Shown here: piece after piece, positions 17,057 to 26,143 of the stretch
Position numbering within the stretch: the stretch's first letter is position 1
Layout: every line of letters begins with the position of its first letter
Made by a program: the position numbers and the translations under genes
Notes under the pieces: generated by a model
Told to the model about the DNA's origin: nothing
Seen by the model: the letters and a program-made list of their open reading frames with translations, nothing else
The model's database searches: none
Origin: Chitinophagales bacterium
GTDB lineage: Bacteria; Bacteroidota; Bacteroidia; Chitinophagales; JABDMM01
DNA length: 38,874 nt
Direction: 5' to 3'
Assembly: GCA_013001465.1 (NCBI GenBank)
Contig: JABDMM010000141.1
Span: 1-38,874, forward strand

Positions 17057-20000
17057 TTATCTGATCAACGATACGGTTCCTTGTCTAACTTCTTCAATAA
17101 ACTGACCCGGTGTATCAGGATCCGGCTTATTTAATGAAATATAATATACGTAACTTCCAACTGGTTGTTCTGTACCATTAAGCATTCCATCCCATCCGGC
17201 TTTGTCTACATCTTCGCTGTAGTCGTACAACTTATCTCCCCAACGGTTATATATCCTGAATTCGTTGATCGAAGTTGCTCCAGAAACCAGTGGTATAAAC
17301 AAATCATTAAGTCCATCGGCATTTGGTGTAAATGCGTTTGGTGTTACTCCCAAGCCGGTAGGGATCACCTGAACCTGAACAGTATCGAATTCAAGACAGC
17401 CGTTATTCAGATCAGTCACTTCCACAGTAAAAGTAACGGTACTGATCAATGGTTCAGAAGTAGCACTTGCTTGAGAGCTATCCGCAACAAACATACCCGG
17501 AATCCACTCGTACTGGAAGTTGCTGTTGTATAATGTAGTAACTGTTAGTAATGATGTTTCACCTTCGTTGATCACATTTTCAACTGCAGTAACAGTATCG
17601 ATAATACATTGAATCTCAACATTGATAGTATCAACATCGGTACAATTGTTAGGATCAGTTACAAACACAGCATACAAACCAGTTGAGTTTACATTAACTG
17701 AGCTGGTCGTATCACCTGTACTCCAGAAGTATGTTACTGGAGGAGTAACATTAGCATTCAGCGTCACAACTGAACCGCAGCACGTGTCGACATCTGTTCC
17801 TAAGCTAACATTTGGATTTGCATTTTCAACGACGTCAATAGAATCTGAATTTGCACATGACCCAACAGAAACTGTCACAGAATAAGTACCTGGGGTATTG
17901 ACTGTGATCAATCTGGTACTGTCATTTGTTGGACTCCATGAATAGGTTGCTCCTGTTGTATTTGGAGGGCCTATTTCAACACCATCGCCGGCACAATAGC
18001 TCACATCCGGACCAAGACTTGGATCTGGAAGAGGAACTTCGGTTACCTGAAGATTCGATGAAACTAAATTACAATTGAAAATATCTGTAACACTTACATT
18101 ATATGTACCGGTTGAAGTTACCACCGTACTTTGTGTTGTGTCTCCGGTAATAGCCCAACTATATGACGTGTAACCTGGAGGTGCTATTATTGTAGCACTA
18201 TCACCAGCACAGAATGTTTGATCAGGACCTAACGTTGGAGGTTGCGGTATTCCAATGTTTACAGGAGGCGAAGGATAAGAACAGTTCTTATCTTGCAAGA
18301 TCACATAGTAAGATCCTGATTGATTTACTGTTATCGTCTGTGTAGTCTGACCTCCGGGAACCCACTCGTAAGTTTGCCAGCCTGGTCCTCCATCGAGAAC
18401 AACAGAAGCGCCACTACAAATTACGGTATCGTTTCCGATATCGATCGGTGGAGGTGCAAAGACAACTACTAGGACAGAATCTCTAACCTGACATCCCGCA
18501 GAATCCGATACGATGTAAACATACCATCTGGTACCAAGTGGGAAAGCACCCGGTGTATGAATGCTGGTATCAGTTATCGTACTATCTGATTTTATCCATC
18601 TGATAAAGTCGCCACCAACTATTTCGAGTTGAGCAGTATCTCCCGGACAGATAGTATCAGGAACAGGGTTCATTTCCGTGTATGTAAATCCACCAATGTC
18701 AACATAAACAGAGTCATAAAGAACACAACCATTTGCAAAGCTAGCTCTTACAGTATAATTCGTTGGTTTGTTTGGATTAGCAAAAATTGAATCCATTGTG
18801 GCACTGGATAATGTAGAATCGGGTGACCATAAATATGATATCGGTGCATCGTCTCCAACACATTGTACAAATAGCGTATTAGGCCTTCTTCCATGAGTTT
18901 GAATTGCGGATGGTAAACTGCAACCAAAATCAAAGTCTACACCAGCCCATGCTACTGAATTATAAGTGGTGTTGGTATATTCGATATCATCATCAATAAA
19001 TTGCTGAAACAAGTTATGGAAACAAATTTCAACGATGATGTTCGATTGACCATCCCAGTCAAAGGCAGGAGCCAGGTTATGTAAATTCCATCCGACATTT
19101 GGAGTATATGAAATTGGTCCAAATACTGTCGACAGAGGTGCAGAGTTAAATCCGCTCAGAACATCATCTGTGGTGCAACCTATCCTGATGGTAAAGTCAT
19201 CATAGGGGAGGAATGTATTCAGTGCATTTACATAATAAGAAATATCTGTTATAGTTCCAGCTACCATTCCTGCTGCAGTAAGTTCACTTGCTCTGTAAAG
19301 AATTTGTGTTTTCGCATCGGTGAAGAAACCATTGTAAACAGAGAATTCAAAAGAGTTAGCACCGGTTGTAGTCGTAGCATTTCCAACTTGCCCAGTGGTA
19401 AAGTTAGTATTGCCCACACAAGGAGTTGCATTTACACCACATGCAAAAATTACTGATGGTGGTTTTCCAAATACAAGAACTTCTAGTGGAACGCTATCGC
19501 TGTAGCAAATTGCAGTGTCAGTCTGTGCCGAAATATAAAAGCTACTATCGATCCTGATAGATATGGTAGAATCTCCTTCACACGTTCCATCGAATGCAGT
19601 TAGAGTGAATTCCGTATCTTCAAAAACTACTGCTTTGACTGGGTTACAAGTATCACATGGTGTACCAGTATTTACATCGAATAGACCTCCCGAAGGATCC
19701 CATTGCAATGTCACTCCGCCCGCTGAATAAGTACACATAACAAACAATGCGTTTGCTCTCAGATTAGAAATGATCGGTGTCGGGAGTGCACAACCTATTT
19801 CAAAATCCGACTGATCCCATAACACTGAATTGAAATTCGTGAATGAAGCAAATACCGGATCTGAAAGAGTCCAGTTTGCAGTACCATTATCGAAGCAAAC
19901 TTCGACAATCAAGTTTGATTGCCCATCCCAATCATATGGGTTGGTAAATGTGAATGTGTTAAATCCTACTACAGGAGTATAAGAAGCATTAGTATAAACC

Positions 20001-23000
20001 TGATCTAAACCGTTGATGAAATCACCAAGAGACTTTTTCTTAGTACAACCAATTCTTATTGTGAATCCTTGATATGGCTGTGTACTTGCTATTGACTGGA
20101 CCTCAAATGCTATATCCGTTATAGTACCTGCATTGAGCCCATTTGCTTTAAGTTCAGAAGCTCTGTACATCATTTGAACTCTACTATCTGTCCAGAAACC
20201 TTTAAAAGGAGTTTCCGCCGTTGTGGTTTGTGTTCCAGTGCCTAAAGTCCCAACTACGAAACTAGAATTAGGTGGGCAAGGGTTGCTAGGATTGGGATTC
20301 AATCCACAAGAGAGCACACTTACATCGGCGGTTATAGTTACTGTATCCCCGGGGCAAATAAAGTTATTATCTATCGAGAGTTTAACATAAGGTCCTTTGC
20401 CATCTACATGAACCAGCGAACTATCAATTTGTCGACAACCGAATGCCGAGGTAATTTCGTAATTAAAGTATGTAGATACTTTAGGTCGAACATGCGCCGA
20501 TTTGGATGAATCTGAACCTTCAATTGGCTGAACCGGAGTCCATGAATATGTATATGGTCCCTGGCCTGAATCAGCTGTTATGTGAATATAAGTGCTTTGA
20601 TTTTCACATATTGTATCATCTTCTACTTCAACACTATAATTAAAATTAGGTACAACAGAAATCGTTACTGAATCGATTTTTCTACATTCAGGGTTTTGAG
20701 CACTTACAGTAACATAGTATGTTGTTGTAGTAGTCGGGAAAAATAATGGAGATCCTGATGTAGGGTCATCAATTCCTGTAGTTGGTGACCACTGATAATC
20801 GAAAGGTCCGCACGGAACATCAATTTTTACATCATCAATGGACCAGTGATCAAAAGTTGCACCACTGAAAGCAACTTGTCTCCATCTGAATATCGTATTT
20901 GCAGTCAAAGCAGGACCTGGGATCTGTTCATTGATTAAAGTGAAAGTGGCATAAGCACCACCTCCTGCTGCATAAGTATTTATTAGAACCCATGGGCCAG
21001 CTGTTCCTGTTGTAGAATATTCGAGAACCACATCTTCACCAAAATCAGCAGTTTCACATGGGTTTGTACCGGTTCCGAATTTTAAATAAAATTCTATGTC
21101 ACCTCCAACAGTAACATCTAATGGGAATGTTGTAGCGCTACGGTTTGTGCCATTATTAAAATATAAGGCGTTTACACCGGAAAATGATCCGCAATCATCA
21201 GTGGCTGTCCCTGTAGTTATAGGATCCCAGATAGATGCATCCAGATCAGGATCAAAATCATCAAACAATGTTCCTTCACAACCTGTTACTTCGATCCGAT
21301 TACTATCGCCTAAACAAACGGTAGTATTGCCGTCAAAGATTATAAATTGAGGTGCTATACCACCTACAACAACCAATACTGAGTCATAGTGAATACAACC
21401 TGCATCTGAAGTCATTTCTACTACATAGTTAAAAGTACCCGGTGGTACAGCTCCAGGATTAGGAATGGTATCATTTGTTAATGAACCACCTTCATTCCAT
21501 TGGAAACTGTATGGTGCTTGAGATATATCCGGATCAGCAAGGAATGCTACAGAGTCAAACAAACATATTGTATCGTCTGTGACAGTAAGATTCCAGGTGA
21601 AATTTGGAACAACATCGATGGTCACAGAGTCAATTTGTTGACAATCTGTGCCCGGTACCGTGACTGTTACTGTATATGTGGTAGTTGTCGTAGGGAAAAA
21701 GTAAGGACTTGCTGAAGTAGAATCCGAGATTCCTGTAGTTGGTGACCATTGAAATGCATATGGTCCACAACCTGCATCGCAACAACCTAATTGAATATTT
21801 ACATCATCAAGTGCCCAGTTATCACAGCCTTGACATGAGAATAGTGCTTGTCTCCATCTGAATTGAGTTGATGGTGTTTGAGCTGCAATAGGAATAGGGA
21901 AACTTAGGAATGTGAAATTAGGATACATGGTAACATCAAAAGTTGACATGATAACCCATGTAAATCCATTATTTATGGAGTACTCAAGAGTTACTTCCTC
22001 ACCGAGATCTGCTGTTTCACAACCTGCAGCAAATGTATTCGAGATCTTGAGATAAAATTCGATCAAACCTCCCGATGTTACATTCAACGCAGGAGTTCTT
22101 GCTTCTCTGGAACCCGGGAATGCAGTATTGAAATACAATGCATTAGGTGCAGAAACAAAACCACAATCCGCACTGGCAACTCCATCGTTTACTGCCCAGA
22201 TCGGTAAATCTACATCAGGATCAAAATCATCAGAGAAGAAATTTCGACATGTTTCAACTGAAATGATGTTACTATCACCAAGACAAACCGTTGTATTTCC
22301 ATCGAATAAGAGGAAACTTGGAGAAACTCCGGAAACTACAACTGGTATCGAATCTATCTTTCTACATCCAAATGTCGATATAACGGTTGCTGTATAACTA
22401 GTAGTTTGAAAAGGAAATCCAACCGGATTCATTATAGCAGAATTCGTCAATACATTCGAAGGAGTCCAATCGTATGTGTATGGAGCACCTGATGGATCTG
22501 GATTGAATAGTAACTGAACTGAATCATTCAAACATATAGTGTCTTTTGAGACAGATGTAGTATATGTATAATTAGGTACCACTGCGACGTTAAGGGAATC
22601 AACGAGGAAGCAATCTGTTCCCGGAACGGTAACCGTAACAGTGTAAGTTGTTGATACTGAAGGATAAAAAGATGGATTCTGAGCTGTTGGATCAGAAATT
22701 CCGGTAGTTGGTGACCATTGATAGTCATAATTACAGGTAGTGTCGCAACAACCCCTTAAAATAACGATCTCATCGATAGCCCAGTTATCGCTTGTACCTG
22801 CAAACAGGGCTTGATTCCATCTAAATCTTGTATTCGGACTTTGTGCGTTCAGTGGAATATTTATAGAGAAAAATTTAAACGTATCTAAAACACCAGTCGT
22901 ATTTAGGAAGGTCTGTATGGTATTCCATGAACCACCGCCATTAGTACTATATTGCAATGTAACTTCGTCTCCGGGCTCAGGAGGATCACATGGGAATTGA

Positions 23001-25033
23001 GTTCCATATTTTAACCAAAACTCAACCTTACCACCACCGATAGTATTTAAATCAATGGTTGCTGCTTCTCTACCTAGATTATTATTGAAAAGTAATGCAT
23101 TCCCTAAAACGCTTCCACATGTGTTTGCGTTTGGCGTGCCTGTTACAGAACTCCAGTTCGCCATTGTCATCGGATCGAAATTCTCCTCAAATATTGTATT
23201 ACAGGTTTGGACCTCAATAACATTCGAATCTCCTGCACAAATTATAGGATATCCATCGAATATTATAAATGGAGGAGCAACTCCTGATACCACAATTTTT
23301 ATCGAATCTCTGATCGTACAACCTGTATCTGAGGTAACCGACACCATATAGTTTGTTGACTTAAATGGAGCAGCTCCGGGATCAGGGATACTGTCTTTAC
23401 TCAATGATTTATCCGGAGTCCAGTTATAAGTAAAAGGTGCCCAGATAAGATCTGGAGGTGCAATAGTGACATTAAGAAATGTTGAATCGTATAAACAAAT
23501 GGTGTCTTTGGTTGCCGATACACTTTCAATAAAGTCCGGAACTACCTTCACGTTTACAGTATCTCTGTTCTTACATGTAGAGCTAAGATCACTTAGTACG
23601 ATATAATCTGTTGTTACGCCCGGAGCAACCCTGATCTTAGAGCTATCAGCGTTAGCCCAAACAATTCCGGAACCCGCTCCTGATGGAGTCCAGTGGAACT
23701 CTGATCCACCTGCAACATTAATTTGACGGGGACCTCCTGCAGGACAATATACAAGATCAGGTCCGGCAAATGTTCCTTCAAGTACTTCAACGGTAATGTT
23801 GAATGTCTGTACGTTTCTGAACGGACAAGAATTCACGTTTACGAATACATTTATATTATGTATTCCGATGTCAAACGCAGTTGGCAACCAACTGAAATAA
23901 CCTCTTACGCTGTCACATGCAATTCTGCTGGTGTCAAAAGTTGCTGCGGGAATTACCAGATTTACATTAGAGGTAAGAAAGACGCATGAATCTGCAGTAT
24001 TTGATCCAATTCCCCTACCGGATAGTTCAAAATAGAGAGAATCTCCCGGGCAAACTTCAACTCTTGAGGGATTAACAAGAACACCGCCAACAAGAGTTGT
24101 TGAATCGATCTGACTAACATCAGGTCCAGGGTTACTACAGCCTGGAAGATCCAGAATAATGATCTGCATATCTCTCATAGTAGAACCGATCAAGGTTTCA
24201 TGAGTTCCGTCGCCATCGAGATCCGCATACTCCTGAACGAGGAAAGTAACGACAGCTATTTGCTGGCTATCAGGTGTAAAAGTTAGCTGTCCGGTTAATG
24301 TATCAAGAGTAAACAATCCATTTGTTGTTGAAACCGGGTTTGTTGGAGTAAATCCAGGAGCATACACTAGTGGAGTAGTGGGACCATCCAATGGATTTAT
24401 CAAAGTATATACCAAGGAATCTCCGTCGATATCAAGCGCACCGTGATTATAGTTAAAAGGCTGTCCTGCACATATGTATGTGACTGGAAGGTTGGTAAAC
24501 GTTGGAGAGCTATTGCATGTGTCTGTATTATCGAGTGTCGCCTCTACATACATACCATCACCGGCCGGGTTAGCAAGATTACTTACTAAATCATTTCTAC
24601 AACATGAAGAATAGCTCATGACCCAATCGTCACAAGTATCTGGTAATGTGACAATGGCTTGGTATGTATAAAGTTCAACTCCTGGCAACGTACCACCATT
24701 GCAGGAACTCAATGCTATAAGTGAATCACATAACTGCGAAACCTCACATGGAGTACCTCCAGGGGTAACATTATTACAAGGTTCCTGGGGTAAAGTCGCT
24801 GTAAAGTTCTGGTTACAACTAACAGAGTTGAAGGTGATCGTAGCCGAAAACGGTGCGGTTATACCTGCACAATCTCTATATAAATTCAATGTTATCAGAT
24901 AGGTATTGCTATCCGGATCCAGGCACAGATAGGACAAGTCTGCACCCATAAGGTGAGAAGCTTCTGCTTTCTGAATAGAGAATATCGAAAGTACTGAGGC
25001 GACGATAATTACGGCACAAAATTTTAGGTTCAT
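17057..25033 (-). CDS. Giant modular surface protein with T9SS type B (CHU_C) sorting domain
   Basis: About 2658 residues from the ATG at 25033; the frame is open to a TTG at 25084, but the ATG puts the signal peptide (AVIIVASVLSIFSIQKAEA) at the N-terminus. The mature protein opens with SHLMGADLSYLCLD, an N-terminal domain seen in other CHU_C proteins. Then follow PKD/Ig-like domains, three ~320-residue modules each with a reelin-like jelly roll (~610-765, 930-1085, 1250-1410), a duplicated ~192-residue domain with YRASEL and DWDGQSN (~1575-1767 and 1864-2058), a series of Ig-like CxGD domains (YSWSPT, YEWVPGG), and finally NAFTPNADGLNDLF to the end, the type B sorting domain. It is Cys- and Thr-rich. 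It is probably a SprB-like adhesin or filament, with porP/sprF next in the operon. Confidence 0.93.
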   Translation of the reverse strand: MNLKFCAVIIVASVLSIFSIQKAEASHLMGADLSYLCLDPDSNTYLITLNLYRDCAGITAPFSATITFNSVSCNQNFTATLPQEPCNNVTPGGTPCEVSQLCDSLIALSSCNGGTLPGVELYTYQAIVTLPDTCDDWVMSYSSCCRNDLVSNLANPAGDGMYVEATLDNTDTCNSSPTFTNLPVTYICAGQPFNYNHGALDIDGDSLVYTLINPLDGPTTPLVYAPGFTPTNPVSTTNGLFTLDTLTGQLTFTPDSQQIAVVTFLVQEYADLDGDGTHETLIGSTMRDMQIIILDLPGCSNPGPDVSQIDSTTLVGGVLVNPSRVEVCPGDSLYFELSGRGIGSNTADSCVFLTSNVNLVIPAATFDTSRIACDSVRGYFSWLPTAFDIGIHNINVFVNVNSCPFRNVQTFNITVEVLEGTFAGPDLVYCPAGGPRQINVAGGSEFHWTPSGAGSGIVWANADSSKIRVAPGVTTDYIVLSDLSSTCKNRDTVNVKVVPDFIESVSATKDTICLYDSTFLNVTIAPPDLIWAPFTYNWTPDKSLSKDSIPDPGAAPFKSTNYMVSVTSDTGCTIRDSIKIVVSGVAPPFIIFDGYPIICAGDSNVIEVQTCNTIFEENFDPMTMANWSSVTGTPNANTCGSVLGNALLFNNNLGREAATIDLNTIGGGKVEFWLKYGTQFPCDPPEPGDEVTLQYSTNGGGSWNTIQTFLNTTGVLDTFKFFSINIPLNAQSPNTRFRWNQALFAGTSDNWAIDEIVILRGCCDTTCNYDYQWSPTTGISDPTAQNPSFYPSVSTTYTVTVTVPGTDCFLVDSLNVAVVPNYTYTTSVSKDTICLNDSVQLLFNPDPSGAPYTYDWTPSNVLTNSAIMNPVGFPFQTTSYTATVISTFGCRKIDSIPVVVSGVSPSFLLFDGNTTVCLGDSNIISVETCRNFFSDDFDPDVDLPIWAVNDGVASADCGFVSAPNALYFNTAFPGSREARTPALNVTSGGLIEFYLKISNTFAAGCETADLGEEVTLEYSINNGFTWVIMSTFDVTMYPNFTFLSFPIPIAAQTPSTQFRWRQALFSCQGCDNWALDDVNIQLGCCDAGCGPYAFQWSPTTGISDSTSASPYFFPTTTTTYTVTVTVPGTDCQQIDSVTIDVVPNFTWNLTVTDDTICLFDSVAFLADPDISQAPYSFQWNEGGSLTNDTIPNPGAVPPGTFNYVVEMTSDAGCIHYDSVLVVVGGIAPQFIIFDGNTTVCLGDSNRIEVTGCEGTLFDDFDPDLDASIWDPITTGTATDDCGSFSGVNALYFNNGTNRSATTFPLDVTVGGDIEFYLKFGTGTNPCETADFGEDVVLEYSTTGTAGPWVLINTYAAGGGAYATFTLINEQIPGPALTANTIFRWRQVAFSGATFDHWSIDDVKIDVPCGPFDYQWSPTTGIDDPTSGSPLFFPTTTTTYYVTVSAQNPECRKIDSVTISVVPNFNYSVEVEDDTICENQSTYIHITADSGQGPYTYSWTPVQPIEGSDSSKSAHVRPKVSTYFNYEITSAFGCRQIDSSLVHVDGKGPYVKLSIDNNFICPGDTVTITADVSVLSCGLNPNPSNPCPPNSSFVVGTLGTGTQTTTAETPFKGFWTDSRVQMMYRASELKANGLNAGTITDIAFEVQSIASTQPYQGFTIRIGCTKKKSLGDFINGLDQVYTNASYTPVVGFNTFTFTNPYDWDGQSNLIVEVCFDNGTANWTLSDPVFASFTNFNSVLWDQSDFEIGCALPTPIISNLRANALFVMCTYSAGGVTLQWDPSGGLFDVNTGTPCDTCNPVKAVVFEDTEFTLTAFDGTCEGDSTISIRIDSSFYISAQTDTAICYSDSVPLEVLVFGKPPSVIFACGVNATPCVGNTNFTTGQVGNATTTTGANSFEFSVYNGFFTDAKTQILYRASELTAAGMVAGTITDISYYVNALNTFLPYDDFTIRIGCTTDDVLSGFNSAPLSTVFGPISYTPNVGWNLHNLAPAFDWDGQSNIIVEICFHNLFQQFIDDDIEYTNTTYNSVAWAGVDFDFGCSLPSAIQTHGRRPNTLFVQCVGDDAPISYLWSPDSTLSSATMDSIFANPNKPTNYTVRASFANGCVLYDSVYVDIGGFTYTEMNPVPDTICPGDTAQLEIVGGDFIRWIKSDSTITDTSIHTPGAFPLGTRWYVYIVSDSAGCQVRDSVLVVVFAPPPIDIGNDTVICSGASVVLDGGPGWQTYEWVPGGQTTQTITVNQSGSYYVILQDKNCSYPSPPVNIGIPQPPTLGPDQTFCAGDSATIIAPPGYTSYSWAITGDTTQSTVVTSTGTYNVSVTDIFNCNLVSSNLQVTEVPLPDPSLGPDVSYCAGDGVEIGPPNTTGATYSWSPTNDSTRLITVNTPGTYSVTVSVGSCANSDSIDVVENANPNVSLGTDVDTCCGSVVTLNANVTPPVTYFWSTGDTTSSVNVNSTGLYAVFVTDPNNCTDVDTINVEIQCIIDTVTAVENVINEGETSLLTVTTLYNSNFQYEWIPGMFVADSSQASATSEPLISTVTFTVEVTDLNNGCLEFDTVQVQVIPTGLGVTPNAFTPNADGLNDLFIPLVSGATSINEFRIYNRWGDKLYDYSEDVDKAGWDGMLNGTEQPVGSYVYYISLNKPDPDTPGQFIEEVRQGTVSLIR
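18860..20308 (-). repeat. Duplicated ~580-bp segment encoding the YRASEL/DWDGQSN domain
   Basis: Two copies, 19733-20308 and 18860-19441, each encode a ~192-residue domain bounded by Cys (CGLNPN or CGVNAT at the start, LFVMC or LFVQC at the end). Shared motifs are TDxxxQxxYRASEL, AGTITDI, FTIRIGCT, YDWDGQSN or FDWDGQSN with an I-VE-CF strand, and a late FNSV-W stretch. They are separated by an Ig-like domain of about 95 residues. Confidence 0.82.
20411..23290 (-). repeat. Three tandem ~960-bp coding modules with reelin-like segment
   Basis: Within the giant gene the same module order occurs three times, at about 22337-23290, 21371-22336 and 20411-21370 (954, 966 and 960 bases). Each begins near a FDG--(T/I)-C-GDSN segment, continues into a jelly roll (FDPDxDxxxW, NALxFN, EFYLKxG, EVTLxYS, RWxQxxF, WxIDDV) and ends in YQWSPTTGI Ig-like domains. 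The copies have diverged in sequence but keep length and domain order. Boundaries are approximate. Confidence 0.85.
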
Positions 25034-25326
25034 CTTTTGCAAAGATTTATTAGTTTCAACGGTTTGAAATATGCTTGTAAACAAGCTTCTAAATTAATGA
25101 AATAATATTAAACAAGGCTTATATAAAATTCACACGCTATAAGTAATAGAGCTACTTATACTAATCTTAAGGAGTAAGCTAGAAACACGAGTTAAAGCGA
25201 ATATAAGTAATTTAGGCAACTATTCCTGTTCTTTTTTCGTCAAATTATTCGACAAGAATTCTAAATGAGTATTTTTGCCACTTATTTTTTAATCGATTCA
25301 AAAAATTTATACTTAAACTGACAATT
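25034..25326. other. Intergenic region between the giant surface gene and the EGF-like lipoprotein
   Basis: 293 bases between two divergent genes. It is AT-rich and holds the -7 box of the rightward gene. No good TAnnTTTG match was found on the leftward strand for the giant gene, so its promoter is unlocated. The open frame 25034-25084 (TTG start) is read here as leader sequence, not coding. Confidence 0.5.
25270..25277 (+). promoter_or_regulatory. Bacteroidota-type -7 box of the EGF-like lipoprotein
   Basis: TATTTTTG matches TAnnTTTG exactly, 49 bases upstream of the ATG at 25327, implying a 5' leader of roughly 40 bases. No convincing -33 TTTG lies 19-20 bases further upstream. Confidence 0.5.
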
Positions 25327-25854
25327 ATGAAAAAAATTCTTAGCCTATCCGGCGTTGTTTTCACTGCAGCATTAGCTTCTTTGCTATTCTTTTCAGGATG
25401 TACAGAAGATGATCCATGTGCAGATGTAATTTGTGCAAATGGTGGGACAGCGGTTACTGTTGATAGTGATTGCGTTTGTGACTGTGTAGCTGGTTACGAA
25501 GGAACTCTTTGTGAGACTGAAAGCAGAACCAAAGTGAAGGGAATATGGACAGTTAATGATAACTGTAGTCTTTCAGGTACTTCTTCTTATGCGGTTACTG
25601 TTGGCAATGGAGCCACTGTTGATGGTATCACGGTCGACAATTTCTGGGAATTCTTTGTTAATGATGTCACCGCTACTATTAATGGTGTTGTTGTAACAAT
25701 TCCAAGACAAGAGCCAGATGCTGATTCTTTCTATGTTGAAGGGACCGGTACTTATGATGCCACCTCAAACACTATCAGCTTTGCTTATGACATTTCTGAT
25801 GAGTCAAGTACTCCGATCGTAGTAGATCAGTGTACTTCTACATGGAACAAGTAA
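25327..25854 (+). CDS. Lipoprotein with an EGF-like domain
   Basis: 175 residues. The signal peptide ends in a lipobox FFSGC (Cys25). Residues 31-62 carry six Cys in the order C4C12C1C1C8C, ending in CDCVAGYEGTLC, which fits the EGF signature C-x-C-x2-G-(F/Y/W)-x4-8-C. The remaining ~110 residues (KVKGIWTVNDNCSLSG to CTSTWNK) look like a small beta-sandwich with two Cys, as in many Bacteroidota lipoproteins. It should be anchored at the envelope, possibly on the surface. It is a single-gene transcript with its own promoter and strong terminator. EGF-like folds in bacteria usually mediate binding, but the ligand is unknown. Confidence 0.85.
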   Translation: MKKILSLSGVVFTAALASLLFFSGCTEDDPCADVICANGGTAVTVDSDCVCDCVAGYEGTLCETESRTKVKGIWTVNDNCSLSGTSSYAVTVGNGATVDGITVDNFWEFFVNDVTATINGVVVTIPRQEPDADSFYVEGTGTYDATSNTISFAYDISDESSTPIVVDQCTSTWNK

Positions 25855-25871
25855 CCCAAAGTTAGAAAAAC

Positions 25872-25908
25872 AAAAAAGGGGATCAATTCAGTTTGATCCC
25901 CTTTTTTT
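25872..25908 (+). terminator. Rho-independent terminator after the EGF-like lipoprotein
   Basis: A GGGGATCAA / TTGATCCCC stem with a 6-base loop is flanked by an A-run on the left and seven T on the right, 17 bases after the stop codon. It is a textbook intrinsic terminator and could work in both directions. Confidence 0.92.
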
Positions 25909-26088
25909 ATAAATCCGATCTTTAATTATGAGATGTTTCCTTCGATCTCTATTCCTATTTACTTCTTTTTAATTTGTTTTTATATAACTGCAATATACCT
26001 TCGACCTTCATTACGTTGATTTATCCACGTGAGTTCATTGTCTGCAAGATCCTAATACTTCAACTCAGGGTTCATAATTCCATAAAAC
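25909..26088. other. Gap between the two convergent terminators
   Basis: About 180 bases, AT-rich, with no credible reading frame, RNA gene or repeat seen. It lies between the end of the EGF-like lipoprotein transcript and the end of the two-lipoprotein transcript. Confidence 0.5.
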
Positions 26089-26121
26089 AAAAAAAGGGAT
26101 TCAATCTGCATTGAACCCCTT
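26089..26121 (-). terminator. Rho-independent terminator of the two-lipoprotein operon
   Basis: Read on the minus strand: AAGGGGTTCAA, loop TGCAGA, TTGAATCCCTT, then a T-run of seven. One G-T pair occurs in an otherwise complete stem. It lies 22 bases after the stop of the Lys/Gly-rich lipoprotein gene. Confidence 0.88.
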
Positions 26122-26143
26122 CTCTTTTATTAATACTTCAGCT

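Noticed and set aside
17165-24902. Many plus-strand reading frames of 60-122 codons opposite the giant surface gene
   Set aside because: They are antisense shadows of a long, well-supported frame; they have no family resemblance, no start context and are far shorter than the coding strand gene.
25034-25084. N-terminal extension of the giant surface protein from a TTG
   Set aside because: The 17 extra residues would precede the signal peptide and displace it from the N-terminus; the ATG at 25033 gives a normal signal peptide.
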